Assembly (NCBI GenBank): GCA_016800925.1
Contig: JABCPU010000009.1
Coordinates: 310,001 to 374,000, forward strand
Length of the DNA stretch: 64,000 nucleotides
Direction: 5' to 3'
From: Suillus spraguei
Taxonomy: Eukaryota; Basidiomycota; Agaricomycetes; Boletales; Suillaceae
Positions 1 to 11,352 of the stretch are shown in pieces. The translations under genes were made by a program, and so were the position numbers. The notes below the pieces were generated by a model, which was not told where the DNA came from, ran no database searches, and saw nothing but the letters and a program-made list of their open reading frames with translations. How positions within the stretch are numbered: the stretch's first letter is position 1; each line of letters opens with the position of its first letter.

Positions 1-653
1 TCCGAGTGTGCTCACTTCTCGCACTCTAACTCCCTTGTGTATATCTGCATCTATCTCCTTTCGTCACTCCTCCTGTTTCCGGTACTCCAGCTGTGTATAC
101 TTCCGTCCTGTGTCACTGATCCGTTACCTGTGTTTCATTTCTGATTCGTGCTTACTGATCCACTGCGCATTAACTAATAGACTTCCGTTACACTTCGTAC
201 ATAGCCCTCGGTCCTGGACTTGTTGATTATCCGTATTAGATACTTACAGTATATAATCCACTTGTAGATCTCCGTAGAACCTTAGTTCAAATATCATCCT
301 AGATTCTGCTCATTCTGATTCCTCTGGACTTAAGTCACTTTCCGCTCTAAGTCATCTTCCGAGACTTGGGATTGATTCCTTTAGTCTATATCTCCGACTC
401 TATCTTAGGATAGTCTATCTCTGTTAGTTTCTAGTTAGGAACTCATTCCAAAGCTAGTCTTAATCCTCGTTCTACTCCTACGTTCTGGATAAACTTTGGA
501 CGTATCATATCTGATACCTTTGGACATCCGGATCCGTCACGCAACTCCTTCCAGATCTTCGGACATATACCTACTCCCTGAAATAAGGGGCATTACTCGG
601 GAAAGGGGCACAGTGCACGAACTGAGGCCAAAGCCCTTTGGATCTTTCATCCT
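1..653. repeat. Unassigned repeat-like stretch; right end resembles the LTR-D family
   Basis: No convincing coding sequence is seen; the short open frames are pyrimidine-rich and resemble nothing I recognise. The last ~75 bases (a 'aaggggcacagtgca' block followed by 'gaggccaaagccctt') match the equivalent part of the inverted repeats at 16.9-17.0 kb and 21.7 kb, called LTR-D here. The similarity stops just before the DIRS-like coding fragment begins, so this is probably the edge of an inserted LTR that truncated that element. The true ends are not visible. Confidence 0.35.
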
Positions 654-3370
654 TTGAGTACAGTCTTAACACTGGAAGTCATCCAATGGAAAAGAGATAT
701 TGGATGGGCAGAAGCAGTTGCATTTGAGCTTCTTGTCTACTCTATCGCCTCTTTCACTGACACTAGCAGCAATTTCCTCCTCCAAGGAGACAATACTGGA
801 GTTGTTGAAGGCTGGTGGATATACTGCCACCACAACAGAGAAGTCAATATCATTTTCCAGAGGATTCACAAGTTCATTGATAGTTTACCCCAGTGTTGCA
901 AGATTACAACCAAGTATGTAGCCAGTGCCTATAACCCAGCTGACAGTCCATCCAGAGGAATCCTTGGACCAGTGCACCTTCTTCTTCCCCCATCATCATC
1001 CCTGCTGAACTCAAAGACTTCATCATTGACGCTTCAGAGCCACTCTCCTCCACTGAAATCCATCACCTGTGAAAAGAAAACTACACCCTTCCTGCACAAA
1101 AGCTTATAAATCACATTAGACAACAGGCAGAAGACAGAGCTCGAGCCTCCAAAGTCAAAGAAGAGAATTTTATACTCAGAGCACTCCAAGAAGAATGATT
1201 CCATAGGAATGTCACATTTCAATATTCCAATTGTACAATCAACCAAATCCTCAATCGTTTTCCCAAATCCTGCAAGCCAAGTTTAACCCCACAACCCTCC
1301 CGCCTTTGCCCCCACTGTTTAGCAAGAGAACAATTAAGATTGTGAATCCCATCAGGTACAAGCCCAAGGAGCATAGAGCTAGCAGCAGCCTCCAGCAACG
1401 ATCAGCAGACTGAAGCAACAGAGACTCAGCTGAATTGTATCCTGGATGTCATGGGATCATTGTGGGCTCTATCAACTGAAGAAACATATGGGGCCGGTGT
1501 AACAAACATATTGGCACTGGGCTTAAAACCCCATCTTTTGACACTCATCTCACGTCTATAGGAGTTACCACTTGTCCATGGCTGTCTTTCCCCTTTAGCA
1601 TTACCGGCAGCATCCCACGTTTACCGCACACCGACTGTACTGACTACTGCACCTCGTTCCATGTACCGATGTCCTTCCATGTCCTTGCCACGTCTGCATA
1701 GCTCCATTTGGTGGGTCGTTTGTTTTATGTTCGTTATCACTGATTCCATGGCAAGCCTTATTACATGTTGCCTCGTGCCGCAGCACCTCGTGCTATGTTT
1801 ACTTACGGCGGTTACTACACTCCAGCACTACTGATCTCACCTAGAGTATTCCAAGTACATATGATTTAGGATATAAGTATAAGCACCATGTACCCCGCAC
1901 AATACAGTACCTGATTTTACACCATTGCACGTACTATAGGTCAGGATTATTGTCTAGCTCTGGATCCACCCAGTAGTAGACGTAGTTTTTAAAGTCCCTT
2001 ATTGCTCGTTAATCTATCACGCTCGTTCTCCATTACCACTGGCATACCACTGGACTTTTGACTGTTATTTTGACTGAACTTCTCACACACCGCTACTTTA
2101 CCGCTGAAAGTACCATGGCTTTCTTTACTGTTTCCTTGCACCACTTGCAACTTTACTGTTACCACTGATATCATTGCTTGACATCACTCGCTCGATGCAA
2201 CTGTTTCTGACTATATCTCAACCACGGTAGCACCGCTACACATGACACTAGTTCCAGTGGCATCATTGCTGACCACGGCAACTTACCGCTGACCATGACG
2301 CTTCTTTCACACACAAGTTTGACTCGAACTTGACCATACTAATAGGCATCCCCCTTTAGGGTCAAACGATCTTGTTCTCACAAGTGAAGCAGACTAGATG
2401 GAGCACAAGACTCACATACTAACTTTGGAGGTAGTTTATCTACAGCCCAGGTTAGGTTGTATCTTTACACTGGCTTACTTGTTTTCCATGTTTTCTGCGA
2501 TGCAAACAGTATCACAGAAAACAAACGATGCCCAGTCACCCCTACCCTCCTCCTTGCTTTCCTGTCCAGTTGTGCAGGCTCATACTCAGGATCAGCCTTA
2601 GCCAATTATGCAGCAGCCATCAGAGTATGGCACCTGCTACATGGGAGACCCTGGTTAATCACACCCTTGGAACTCAAAGCACTGTTAGAAGGTGCCAAAG
2701 CCTGTGCAACCGCATCCTCTAAATGACTGAAATGACTACCATTCACCACAGAAGCTCTAATCTCCATCAAAAATCACCTCAATCTAGACCAACCACTTGA
2801 TGCAGCAGTATATGTATGCCTAATGACCATGTTCTACTGTGCAGCAAGACTTGGAGAATTCACTGTAAAAACTGTAAAGAGCCAGTATATCAAAATCAAT
2901 CAACTGCCACAGTCATCCAGTCACTAAGTTCCAAATTCCCAGTACAAAGTCTTCACCAACATCCAGTGAAGACACTTTCTGGGCAGTGCAATATGGACCT
3001 TCTGATCCCAAAGCTGCATTACTCAACCATTTGCATGTCAACCAAGCAAGTGACAATGCCCACTTGTTTGCCTGGAAGCACACAAAAGGCATATGCCCAC
3101 TATCCAAGAAAGAGCTCTCTAAAAGGGTTTCCTCAGTAGCGTTATCAGCAGGTCTCCTAGACCTCAAAGGACATGTCTTGAGAATTGGAGGAATGCTCAA
3201 ATACCTCCTGTGAGGTGTTCCGTTTGATGTAGTAGAAACCATGGGCAGGTGGTCTAGTGATGCCTTCATGATATACCTCATAGATCATGCCCTGAAACTC
3301 ACACCCTACATACAAGCATCTACAGTGCTCAAGCCATTCACACATTACACCCTGCCCCCAGTGCATTGAC
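654..3370 (+). pseudogene. DIRS-like element: RNase H-like part and tyrosine recombinase, split by a solo LTR
   Basis: Two coding pieces belong together. Positions 654 to about 1130 encode the end of a reverse-transcriptase/RNase H-like region (WAEAVAFELL, GDNTGV, YVASAYNPADSPSRG). Positions 2463 to 3370 encode a tyrosine recombinase, which in DIRS-type retrotransposons performs integration by strand exchange. Its C-terminus shows the expected pieces: GHVLRIGG with the His/Arg pair, MGRWSSDAF, and a Tyr in MIYL that would be the nucleophile. The frame runs TYGAG up to base 1497 and resumes as GLLVFHVFCD at 2471, so the LTR at 1498-2469 sits inside one former reading frame. A TGA at 3211-3213 replaces an Arg codon expected before GVPFDVV. 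The N-terminal RT part is missing. Inactive relic; family call from recognised motifs. Confidence 0.75.
1498..2469 (+). mobile_element. Solo LTR, family A copy 1
   Basis: Begins TGTAAC and ends TTTACA, as LTRs do, with no internal region attached. Flanks are CCGG (1494-1497) and CTGG (2470-2473), a 4-bp target-site duplication with one C-to-T difference. Closely similar over its whole length to 54167-55129 and, in its 3' part, to 12815-13724 and the fragment at 61353. Short open frames inside are not genes. It interrupts the tyrosine recombinase frame. A Gypsy-type origin is likely from the 4-bp duplication but no polymerase gene is present to prove it. Confidence 0.85.
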
Positions 3371-3520
3371 AGTCAAGTAAGTTCCACTCCTAATTTGCAG
3401 GATCACAGCTCATCTTGACACCCAGGTTTGGACCTTTGTTTCAGGCCAGCCCTATGAACTTTCACCCAAAATACCCAAAGTCTTTCCTCACCTCCTCCTT
3501 TTCTACTTTGAGTTAACAAG

Positions 3521-3652
3521 CTTCCATGCTAGCCCAAGACCCTTTTAATGTAGTACATCATATTGTCATAAACTCGAATCTAACATCTTCCATGCTAGCC
3601 CAAGACTCTTTCCATGTAGTACATCATATTGTCGTAAACTCAAATCTAACAT
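3521..3652 (+). repeat. Tandem duplication, 2 x 66 bp
   Basis: Two adjacent copies of a 66-bp unit starting 'cttccatgctagccc' and containing 'gtagtacatcatattgtc', differing at a handful of sites. It lies downstream of the tyrosine recombinase and may belong to the non-coding tail of that element. Confidence 0.85.
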
Positions 3653-3812
3653 CTTCTTATATCCACTGAGTATTGCAGCACATAGAGGGGCAAGATGGCC
3701 ATAGATAAGTGGTGACTTCTATAGATGTGAGATGTGTGTCAAAAAATAGGGTTTCAAGGTCAGTGTCAATATGTTCATCACATCATCATGCAAGTATTGT
3801 GATAGAGACATA

Positions 3813-4277
3813 CAGTGGCTCAAAAAAGTGTCCGAATGTTTGTGGAAATTTGTGTAATTGCTTCACTGTGAGTCAGGGTGTGGGAATATGACTAAGCTAT
3901 AGTGAGGTGTCAGGAAGCCCTGATTCTCAGCTTTATTAATGTTCCCTATGGCGTGGAAATCCACTCACACCGTGCAAATATATGTATGGTCATTTTAATT
4001 TGATGACTCATTCAGACACTTTTTTAACTTTCAGTTTGACCAACACAATCTCTATGATTCTGATACTTTGTGTGACCTCCTTTTGCTCTAATCACTTGTG
4101 CCACTCTTCTAAACATATTATTTATCCATTTTTGATATTCCTCCTTAGCTATCTTGCTCCACCCTGCTGCAACTCTGTCCTATAGCTGAAATAGCCTTTG
4201 TGGTAAATTTTAATAGGCTGTATGCCATTTCTTGAGTAATTTCCAGAGATATTTAATAGATTTGAGGTCTTGAGACT
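3813..4277 (+). repeat. Left long terminal inverted repeat of the Tc1 element
   Basis: Nearly identical to the reverse complement of 5593-6057; the first ~375 bases look essentially exact and the inner ~90 bases carry several substitutions. It contains an antisense copy of the last part of the transposase gene. A 67-codon open frame here (3982-4185) is identical to the one at 5685-5888 on the other strand simply because the two arms are copies; I do not regard either as a gene. Confidence 0.9.
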
Positions 4278-5039
4278 ATTTTGGCCATTATAGAACACTA
4301 ATATTGTGAGTTTAAAACCATTTTATAGCTAACTTGAAAGCTCACTGTGTAAGACAAAAGATATTTTATTCATTATATTCTAACTGGGCAGATTACTAAT
4401 GCTACTGTAAGAACCAGTAAGGCTCTGGATGCGAGTTTTCATAGAGTGTGGGACCTGCTAAGATAAGAGTGCGCTGAATAGTTAGACGAGTCGTTAGCGA
4501 TAGTTATGCAATGATGAGAGCTGTAATTCTGAGATGAAAGGCAATAGACTGATACTGATAATAATGAGTGTGATACAAAATGAGACTGGACTGTGATACT
4601 GGACCGTGAGACTGATCTGATTGCCTCTAGATTGCCTGTAGAAACAAGTGTACATGAACTATTTTATACTGTGAATGCTAAGGGTCCTTGGGTATGGAAA
4701 GGCCGAACAATTAGGTGAAACAGAGGCTAAAGGGAGTGGTGTTGGACCTGGCAGGGTAGAGAAGAGAAGTGGTATACAGAGAGTACGAGAATTTGAATGA
4801 GTGGCACAGGTAGGGGTATGATATTTGACAGCGTTAACAAGATTTTTGTTTGTTTTTGACAGAATTCAGACAATTAAGTGACGAGAGGGCAACGGAGATG
4901 AACTAAGGGCCAATATGCAATGAAGGGATGACAGCAAACAACAATGGATGTGAGCTGAGGCGGTGGTCGATGATGGTGGTCAAGGTAAAGGTATTTCAGC
5001 TATTTCCGGCCGCAAACACTTGGTAATCACTACACTACT

Positions 5040-5850
5040 AAGTTTATCAAAATCATTAATTCCATCATCTCCACTACTCTCTCAGCTCAGACAGTCAGTA
5101 ATACCCTCAAGGTGTCCAATCTTAAAGCTGTAATGCAGAATGAAACTCTCTTCTATCTCCAACTCACATAAAGAAAAGATAAATTTTGCTTTAAAGCATC
5201 AGTACTGGACTGTTAAGGACTGAAAATTGGTTATCTTGTCAGATGAGACCAAAATACATGGTAAGGGGTCATGAAGCCTGAAAAATTTGTGAAAAAAGGC
5301 AGGAGATCTACTGGAAGCAAAAGAAGTTAAACAAAGACTTATGTTTGGAGGATGAAACTTGATGGTATGAGGCCACATAGGACAAATATTTTCTGTGAAA
5401 TGGAGAGGATGATAAATACAGAGTGTTTCATTTCCATTTTAGATAGATGTTTGCTAAGAAGCATGTGGGAGTCATGGATTAATAGAGAAGACACTTCCTT
5501 TCAATGAGATAATGACTCTTAGCACACCTCTAAGTTGGCCACCAATTACTTGAAGGCCACAATGTTATTATTATATGTATACTAACCAGTGCAGTCGCAA
5601 GACCTCAAATTTATTAAATATCTCTGGCAATTACTTAAGAAATTGCATACAGCCTATTAAAATTTACCACAGAGGCTATTTCAGCTATAGGACAGAGTTG
5701 CAGCAGGGTGGAGCAAGATAGCTAAGGAGGAATATCAAAAATGGATAAATAATATGTTTAGAAGAGTGGCACAAGTGATTAGAGCAAAAGGAGGTCACAC
5801 AAAGTATCAGAATCATAGAGATTGTGTTGGTCAAACTGAAAGTTAAAAAA
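5040..5850 (+). pseudogene. Tc1-type transposase remnant
   Basis: Translation shows scattered family motifs: WKLVILSDETKIHG (second half of the DDE fold, first Asp in SDETK), LMFGG, and then WPVQSQDLKFIKYLWQLLKK at about 5590-5645, the counterpart of the family motif WPAQSPDLNPIEHLW. After it come RVAAGWSKIAKEEYQKWI and RAKGGHTKY, the typical C-terminal end, which lies wholly inside the right inverted repeat. Many stops and frameshifts interrupt the frame, and the Asn/Glu of the DLNPIEH motif are replaced. Non-functional. Confidence 0.8.
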
Positions 5851-6057
5851 GTGTCTGAATGAGTCATCAAATTAAAATGACCATACATATATTTGCACGG
5901 TGTGAGTGGATTTCCACGCCATAGGGAACATTAATAAAGCTGAGAATCAGGGCTTCCTGACACCTCACTATAGCTTAGTCATATTCCCACACCCTGACTC
6001 ACAGTGAAGCAATTACACAAATTTCCACAAACATTCGGACACTTTTTTGAGCCACTG
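5593..6057 (-). repeat. Right long terminal inverted repeat of the Tc1 element
   Basis: Partner of 3813-4277. The arm includes the last ~85 codons of the transposase in sense orientation, so the coding end belongs to the repeat itself. Confidence 0.9.
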
Positions 6058-6920
6058 TACATCAGCTGCTGACCCCTCCCAGCTGCTCAGCATATAAAGG
6101 AAGGACATATTGAAAGTGCAGGCTGCTAGGCAGTTTTGCGTCAGCCCACCCTTACAATTGCGAGCAGCCTCACAATCATGGATACCAGGATGGCATGCAA
6201 CATGAGTCTCATCAATAGCGCTGATGGTGTTAGCGAAGAAGGGATAGAATTTCGGGTTCTGGAGGATCTCCAGAGGTGTCAGACTATCTGCATTGGGAAG
6301 CTGGATGTATGTTGAATAGATAGGAAGGGAGGCAAATGTGTTAAGAACATGTTTGAAATACCTTCAAAAAGTTCAGCGAGTTTGTAGATATCCAAGGGAA
6401 TGGCATACTTTGATATTGTTTCATTTGAGTGTTGAAAATGCTCACCAGTGTAGTGAACAGAAAGGCCTGTAACATATGTATACAGGAAAATAGCCAGCTG
6501 CTCCTCAAGCGAAATGTGTTGTGAATTGTTGCATCCTGAGTCATGCAGTAGATTTAACAATATGTAAAATACATGGAGGCACACTCCAAGTTCACATTGT
6601 ATGTGATCTGGATGTTCGGTGAGAAGTTTGGTGACCCATGCCATTCCTCACAGGGCAGAAGTGTGGTAAGGTTGTTTGTCATAATGGGATTGGGTGTAGA
6701 GTTGGAGTGCCTCATTTGCAGCGTCAATAACAAGGGTAACTGCATGGCTAGCTCCAAGGAACATCTTGTGTATCCATGCAAGCTGTAGGACATCTAACTC
6801 ATCAGTGTCAACTATAGTAGTACCTTCATAATCTTTGTCATAATCTGCAGCAGTCACAGTGTCTGATGGGTCTGATGAGTCTAGCGGGTCAACATCAGGA
6901 TTAGGATTCATCATGGGCAT

Positions 6921-9344
6921 TGGATATCAAAGCTGATGCTAACTTATCAATATTACAGGCTTATTATCAGTGTGACATTGGTATTGAAAGACTGATGATG
7001 ACAAATCAAATCAAAATTTAAATCTCAAGTTTTATTTGTGTAAAAATTGGTGTCCAAACAGACTCTAATATTGGAAAAGATATAATTTGCCTCAAGATCC
7101 ATGATCAAAGCCAGAAAATGTCTAGAATTAGTGCTGACCTCAGATTCATAATCAAATGTGAGGACAAAAATTTATTGTTATATTTAAAATCAGATGATGA
7201 TTATGATGAAAATAGCTGGTATATGCTGACTGCACAGATTAGATATATATTGTGGACATGCTGCACAATCAAACATCAGTAAATCCCAATGTTCTGTACA
7301 GAGCTTTACAGTGTAGCAGGGCCACAGCTTGGTCCCATCTGTGCAGAACCACAGTTCCACAGCATTATAAACCAAAATAAATTCACATCTTTCACACTTT
7401 GAAGTGCCAATGACAGAAATTGAACTTGAGGGAGGTTTCACAAAGGTCAGCAACAGCTTCAACACATACTTACCATTACACCATAGTGTCTTTGTTTTTT
7501 TATCCCTCACAATAATGTATATACCAGTGATGCTCAAACCACAATACTATCACCAAGTTAAAATGTATCATCAAATCTCATTCAGCTTCAAATCTCATTA
7601 TAACCTACCTTTATTATGTGAAAACCCCCAGGAAAACCAAACTATATTGTAATATATTTTTGACTGGAAAAAGTTGGAGCTTCAGCACAAAGTACAAAAA
7701 TTGCGAATTTCAACAAGTTTCAATCAATAGGTTTAGCCCTTTTGTCTTAATAATGAGTTTTAATAAGCTTTGGTGTATACTAAGGTTTAGTATTTGAAAT
7801 TAAACTAAAGAAACAAACTTGATGAAAGTTTTGTTGATAGTAAGGCTTAGTGTTGATACTTCACTCAAAACAAAGACTTAGTGAAATTTTTGTGATACAC
7901 TCTGTGATTTCTGTGGATATGTGGCATTATGTGGCACTGTGGCTCTGGGATGCTGGTGATTTTGTGAGTCTGTGGCTTACTGTGAGATTCTGTGACTCCA
8001 AGGCTCTAGGGTCCTTGGACTCTGTACAAACTGTGAGAATCTGTGGGAAAAGCAAAAGTCTGTGTAAGGTTTGGAATTTACTGATGAATATGTGATAAAT
8101 TTAAACTATGCATTAAATTGGTGATGGGACACAGTGCAGCTATGTATGTTGGGTAGGCAGAGGGTGGAAAAATTATGAATATGTACATGGATATGTCTAA
8201 GAGTTAGCCTTTGACAATGGCCCAAAAAATGTATGTGTGTCATATGAGTACCCCACTTAGTGGGGTACTCGTTATTCAGGAATTCAGTGAAGCTCAGACA
8301 AATGGTATGTCTACATCAAATCTAGACCATTTACAAATACATTAATATGTACAAGTGGACCTCTGACCTGCCCACATCAGATATGAAGGGCAAATTTATG
8401 AGCAAGAGTGATAGGGCTCCAAATGTGGAATGTTAAATGATTTACGAACCCTCAGGAATGTGCAAGCACTACTCAAGTTGGCTTTATACTGGTCATCATT
8501 ATACCAATTGCACAGAAGCTTCTGAATTGCAAAGGAATTGTGAGCTGTGTGTTTTTGCTCCAAAATGCATGGACTTTGCCTTCACCAGCATTAGCATCCT
8601 GATGGTCTTGGGCTTGAGGCTTGTGCACCACATAGAGACTGTCTCAACCCCCAGAAAAATCTGTTCAACAGCCACAGCAGACCCTGCCAACAGTGCGAAG
8701 AAAATAATTAAATATGAATGTTTCAAATAGACCAAACTACACTCACCAGGGATTGAAAGGCCTAAGCCAGTGGCTCAAGCCATGGCTTTGACACATTCAC
8801 TACCACTGCCTTGGGGCGTATTCTATTTTTGTCTCTTCATACCTCTGACTTCTGCCACTGACACTCTTATCAGCTTTGACAACCCATGTGTTGCCATGGA
8901 ACAGTGAGTCGCCATGTCTTATGCTTCGGTTGCTCTACATTACTCACTCTGCTGTTGAATGTAGCTTGTATCTGACATTTTTAGAACATTGAACTTCTTC
9001 ACAGCCTTATCTCATATGTTGCATTGAAATGGTCAAGGTATGGAAAGCCAGACAACTGTGCTCAACTTCTCTCGTGCATGCTTCTCCCGAGATACCATAT
9101 AAGGCAGGTAGCTTCTGTAGGACCTTGAACACCTTTTTCGAAAATTAAATGGTGCTATTGTTATTTTCCTATTACAAGCATGACGGATTGGTTAGCCTGT
9201 CATTGCGGTTCGTGAACATCCTCTATGTTGGCGACGAGTGAAAGAGGTTGTGGTTATGTTTCAAAGTACAATTCAGCAGGAAAGAAGATGAACATATAGT
9301 ACAAGAAATGTAGAGTGCTACAATAGATACTAGTATGAAAAGAA
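6921..9344. other. AT-rich stretch with no recognisable gene
   Basis: Short open frames here show no family motifs and no consistent intron pattern. About 7740-8100 is built of loosely repeated words (ctaaggtttagt, ctgtggctctg, tgtgactcc), giving a TGTG-rich tract. It may be the non-coding end of the Harbinger element or older debris. I see nothing I can call. Confidence 0.5.
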
Positions 9345-11279
9345 TCACCACTTGTCCATCACACCCACTTCTTCGTCCGAAAATTCCCAAACAACGAGAC
9401 TGGCATTGTCAGCCTCATGAGAGACATCTGGTTTGTCTTCGTGAGTAAGGTCATCGAGCAATTGATGATGACCATCATCTAGTCCAAGTCCTCCACAAAC
9501 ACCACCCATATAGTAATACCCATTAGTCTCTTCATGAAATGGCAGGTCTCGATGCTCCTGAAGGAGTGGCAATTCTTCATCTCCTTCGATATCGTCAGAG
9601 AGCAGCATATGGGGTCGTGTTTCAATGGAAGTGGCAAATATACGAAGCAATCCTAGATACATTGTCCAAGCTGATTTGCAATTGACGACAGGATGTCCCA
9701 TACATTCGTAGCATATCTGAAGAGTGTCTCCAAGGTCACTGGGCACGAGATCAAACACAGGGTGTCCAGGTTTGATGTACGTCGCTCGAACATGATTCAC
9801 AGCAGCCTTCTCTACCTTGATCTATTGACAAGTCAAGGTCAGCTCCCTAAGATGAAGATTAGATGGTGTGCACCTTGAAGTCAAGGGCAACAAAGTCTTC
9901 AGCAGACTGATAGATAAGTTCTGGGACTCCATGCAGCAGTACCTTGTTACGATCACGCCTTTTAGCGGTGTGGTTGATCCAGTCCTGGTAAGAATCTAAT
10001 TCGTGCTGCAACAATGGGATGAAGACCCAGTGAAAGACCATTCTGAAGAAACATTAATCAGTGTGACAGATTGAAACTTGAATCATGTACACTTGAAGTG
10101 TATTATCACTGTCATACCAGTCCTGTTCGACTCCATGGTCCAGCAGGGACTCAAAACCTGGAGTGAATTGATGTCGCAGTTGCGACCATGCAATCTCTGG
10201 CATGATGTTTTTTTGGTTCGCATCCACCGATGCTGTAATGTGCCCTACAGCAAAGAATCATACCATTGGCGCAACATGGTGTGGCCATTGGCGATTCCAA
10301 ATTTTTTGGTCCCAGGGTCGCTCTGTGTAACCAAGGGCATATCTGTTGAGGGCATTAGAACATTGCAACAATTTCCAAATCAAGATACTCACGACCAAGG
10401 TTCTCGATAGCATCTAGATAGTAGCTCAGAATGAGCTGCAGATTTCGGTTGGAATGCCAAACTCACATCCACATGATGCGGCCAGAGAAAGGCTTGATTC
10501 CAGTGTGCAACGCTAGACTGAACTGCAGCCATTTGTCGTGCTGATCCACTGCAACTATATTGTTCACTCCAGCAGCCCAGAAGCACCTCCTTGGCAGGCG
10601 GCGGGCCTTTCGCTGGTGAACGAGATCAGCCTCATATATGGCGAAGTAAGACTTTACGACGCTCCTGTCGAAGTGTTCATCCGATGGGAACAATCAGAAA
10701 AGGTAAGAGTTCGTACCTTGATACACTCATACCCTCCTTGTGGTGTAGTAAGCTAATGATCTCTCTCATTCCAGCCTTGGGATACATTTCACGAAGTTCG
10801 AGCATGGCATCATGAATGGACTCAACACTGTGGCCTTGCTTGCATGTGCGCAGAAGCCCCATGTCCATATGAACCTGAATAAATTTAGTCAGTCCAATTC
10901 CATAGCGCTCAGTATCGATTTCTTTTCATAAGGCTTGGACTATCTGTTTGTCTGTTAGACACGACTTCCATAGCCGAAGGATGTGGGGTGTGATGTCAGC
11001 CAAAGGTGCTAGAACATCTGAGTCAGCGTCAATGCAAGGTCAAAGGTTGGAAGATGAACATGTAGGTTTGTTCTGGTTGGGCATTTTCAGTTGAGTCCAT
11101 GAAGGAGCCCACAAAGTTAGCATATTTATACTGACAATTCCTTGCCCGCTGTACAGTACATTGAAATAGCGTAGTGTCTTATTGTTTGCCGCATGTTTAT
11201 GGGAATTGCTTCGGAGATAGGAGATTATGTCCAATAGCTGGCTCTGGCCACGTTCATTAGTTGTCTGGAGAGCGCTCAT
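9345..11279 (-). pseudogene. Integrase-core (DDE) transposable-element protein, decayed
   Basis: Pieces read downward from an N-terminal MSALQTTNERGQSQLLD at 11279 through LREMYPKAGMREIISLL (about 10790), then QRKARRLPRRCFWAAGVNN followed by VAVDQHDKW (first catalytic Asp, about 10570), IKPFSGRIMWM, NPQLILSYYLDAIENLG, MPLVTQSDPGT (second Asp, about 10330), a region matching MPEIAWSQLR (candidate Glu), VFHWVFIPLLQHELDSYQDW, VLLHGVPELIYQSAEDFVA and a C-terminal acidic tail ending WEFSDEEVGVMDKW. An intron follows NLGR (gtgag..cag). Stops (MWM*VWHS, LL*GTLQHRW) and a frameshift in an A-run near 10215 break it. This family is common in agaric genomes and carries an integrase-like catalytic core. 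Confidence 0.72.
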
Positions 11280-11352
11280 CCTCCCCTCTTACCTAGTTTG
11301 ACATTCACAAAGAGCACTCATCCTCCCCTCTTACCCAAGCTTGACATTCTAA
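11272..11352 (+). repeat. Short tandem duplication (~45 bp)
   Basis: The phrase 'ctcatcctcccctcttacc' followed by 'ttgacattc' occurs twice in direct orientation at about 45-bp spacing, next to the start of the integrase-core protein. Further on, to about 11570, loosely repeated words (cttctgaccgt, cagctcaaa) suggest a degenerate non-coding tandem array. Confidence 0.7.

Larger units (their letters stand above)
3813..6057. mobile_element. Tc1/mariner element with ~465-bp terminal inverted repeats
   Basis: The element starts CAGTGGCTCAAAAAAGTG and ends with the exact reverse complement, flanked on both sides by TA (3811-3812 and 6058-6059), the hallmark Tc1/mariner target duplication. The ends are co-linear with no length change: position p on the left pairs with 9870 minus p on the right. 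The interior holds a decayed Tc1-type transposase on the plus strand. It is inserted in a Harbinger transposase. Confidence 0.92.
3720..6920 (-). pseudogene. PIF-Harbinger-like transposase, disrupted by a Tc1 element
   Basis: Reading the minus strand from 6920, an acidic N-terminal leader is followed by VTKLLTEHPDHIQCELGV, then SLEEQLAIFLYTYVTGLSV and HFQHSNETISKY, which is the conserved N-terminal part of fungal PIF-Harbinger DDE transposases. About 6230-6190 encodes AIDETHV, the region of the first catalytic Asp. The frame then reads SSWEGSAADV up to the Tc1 element at 6057 and continues on its other side (3812 downward) as LYHNT, as expected for the family (SAADA..YHD). Downstream it degenerates into stops. 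A stop separates the leader from the core near 6645. The C-terminal catalytic residues are not found. These transposases normally cut and paste a host element; this one cannot function. Confidence 0.75.

Noticed and set aside
3982..5888. Two identical 67-codon proteins on opposite strands
   Set aside because: They are the two arms of the Tc1 inverted repeat, antisense to the transposase end.
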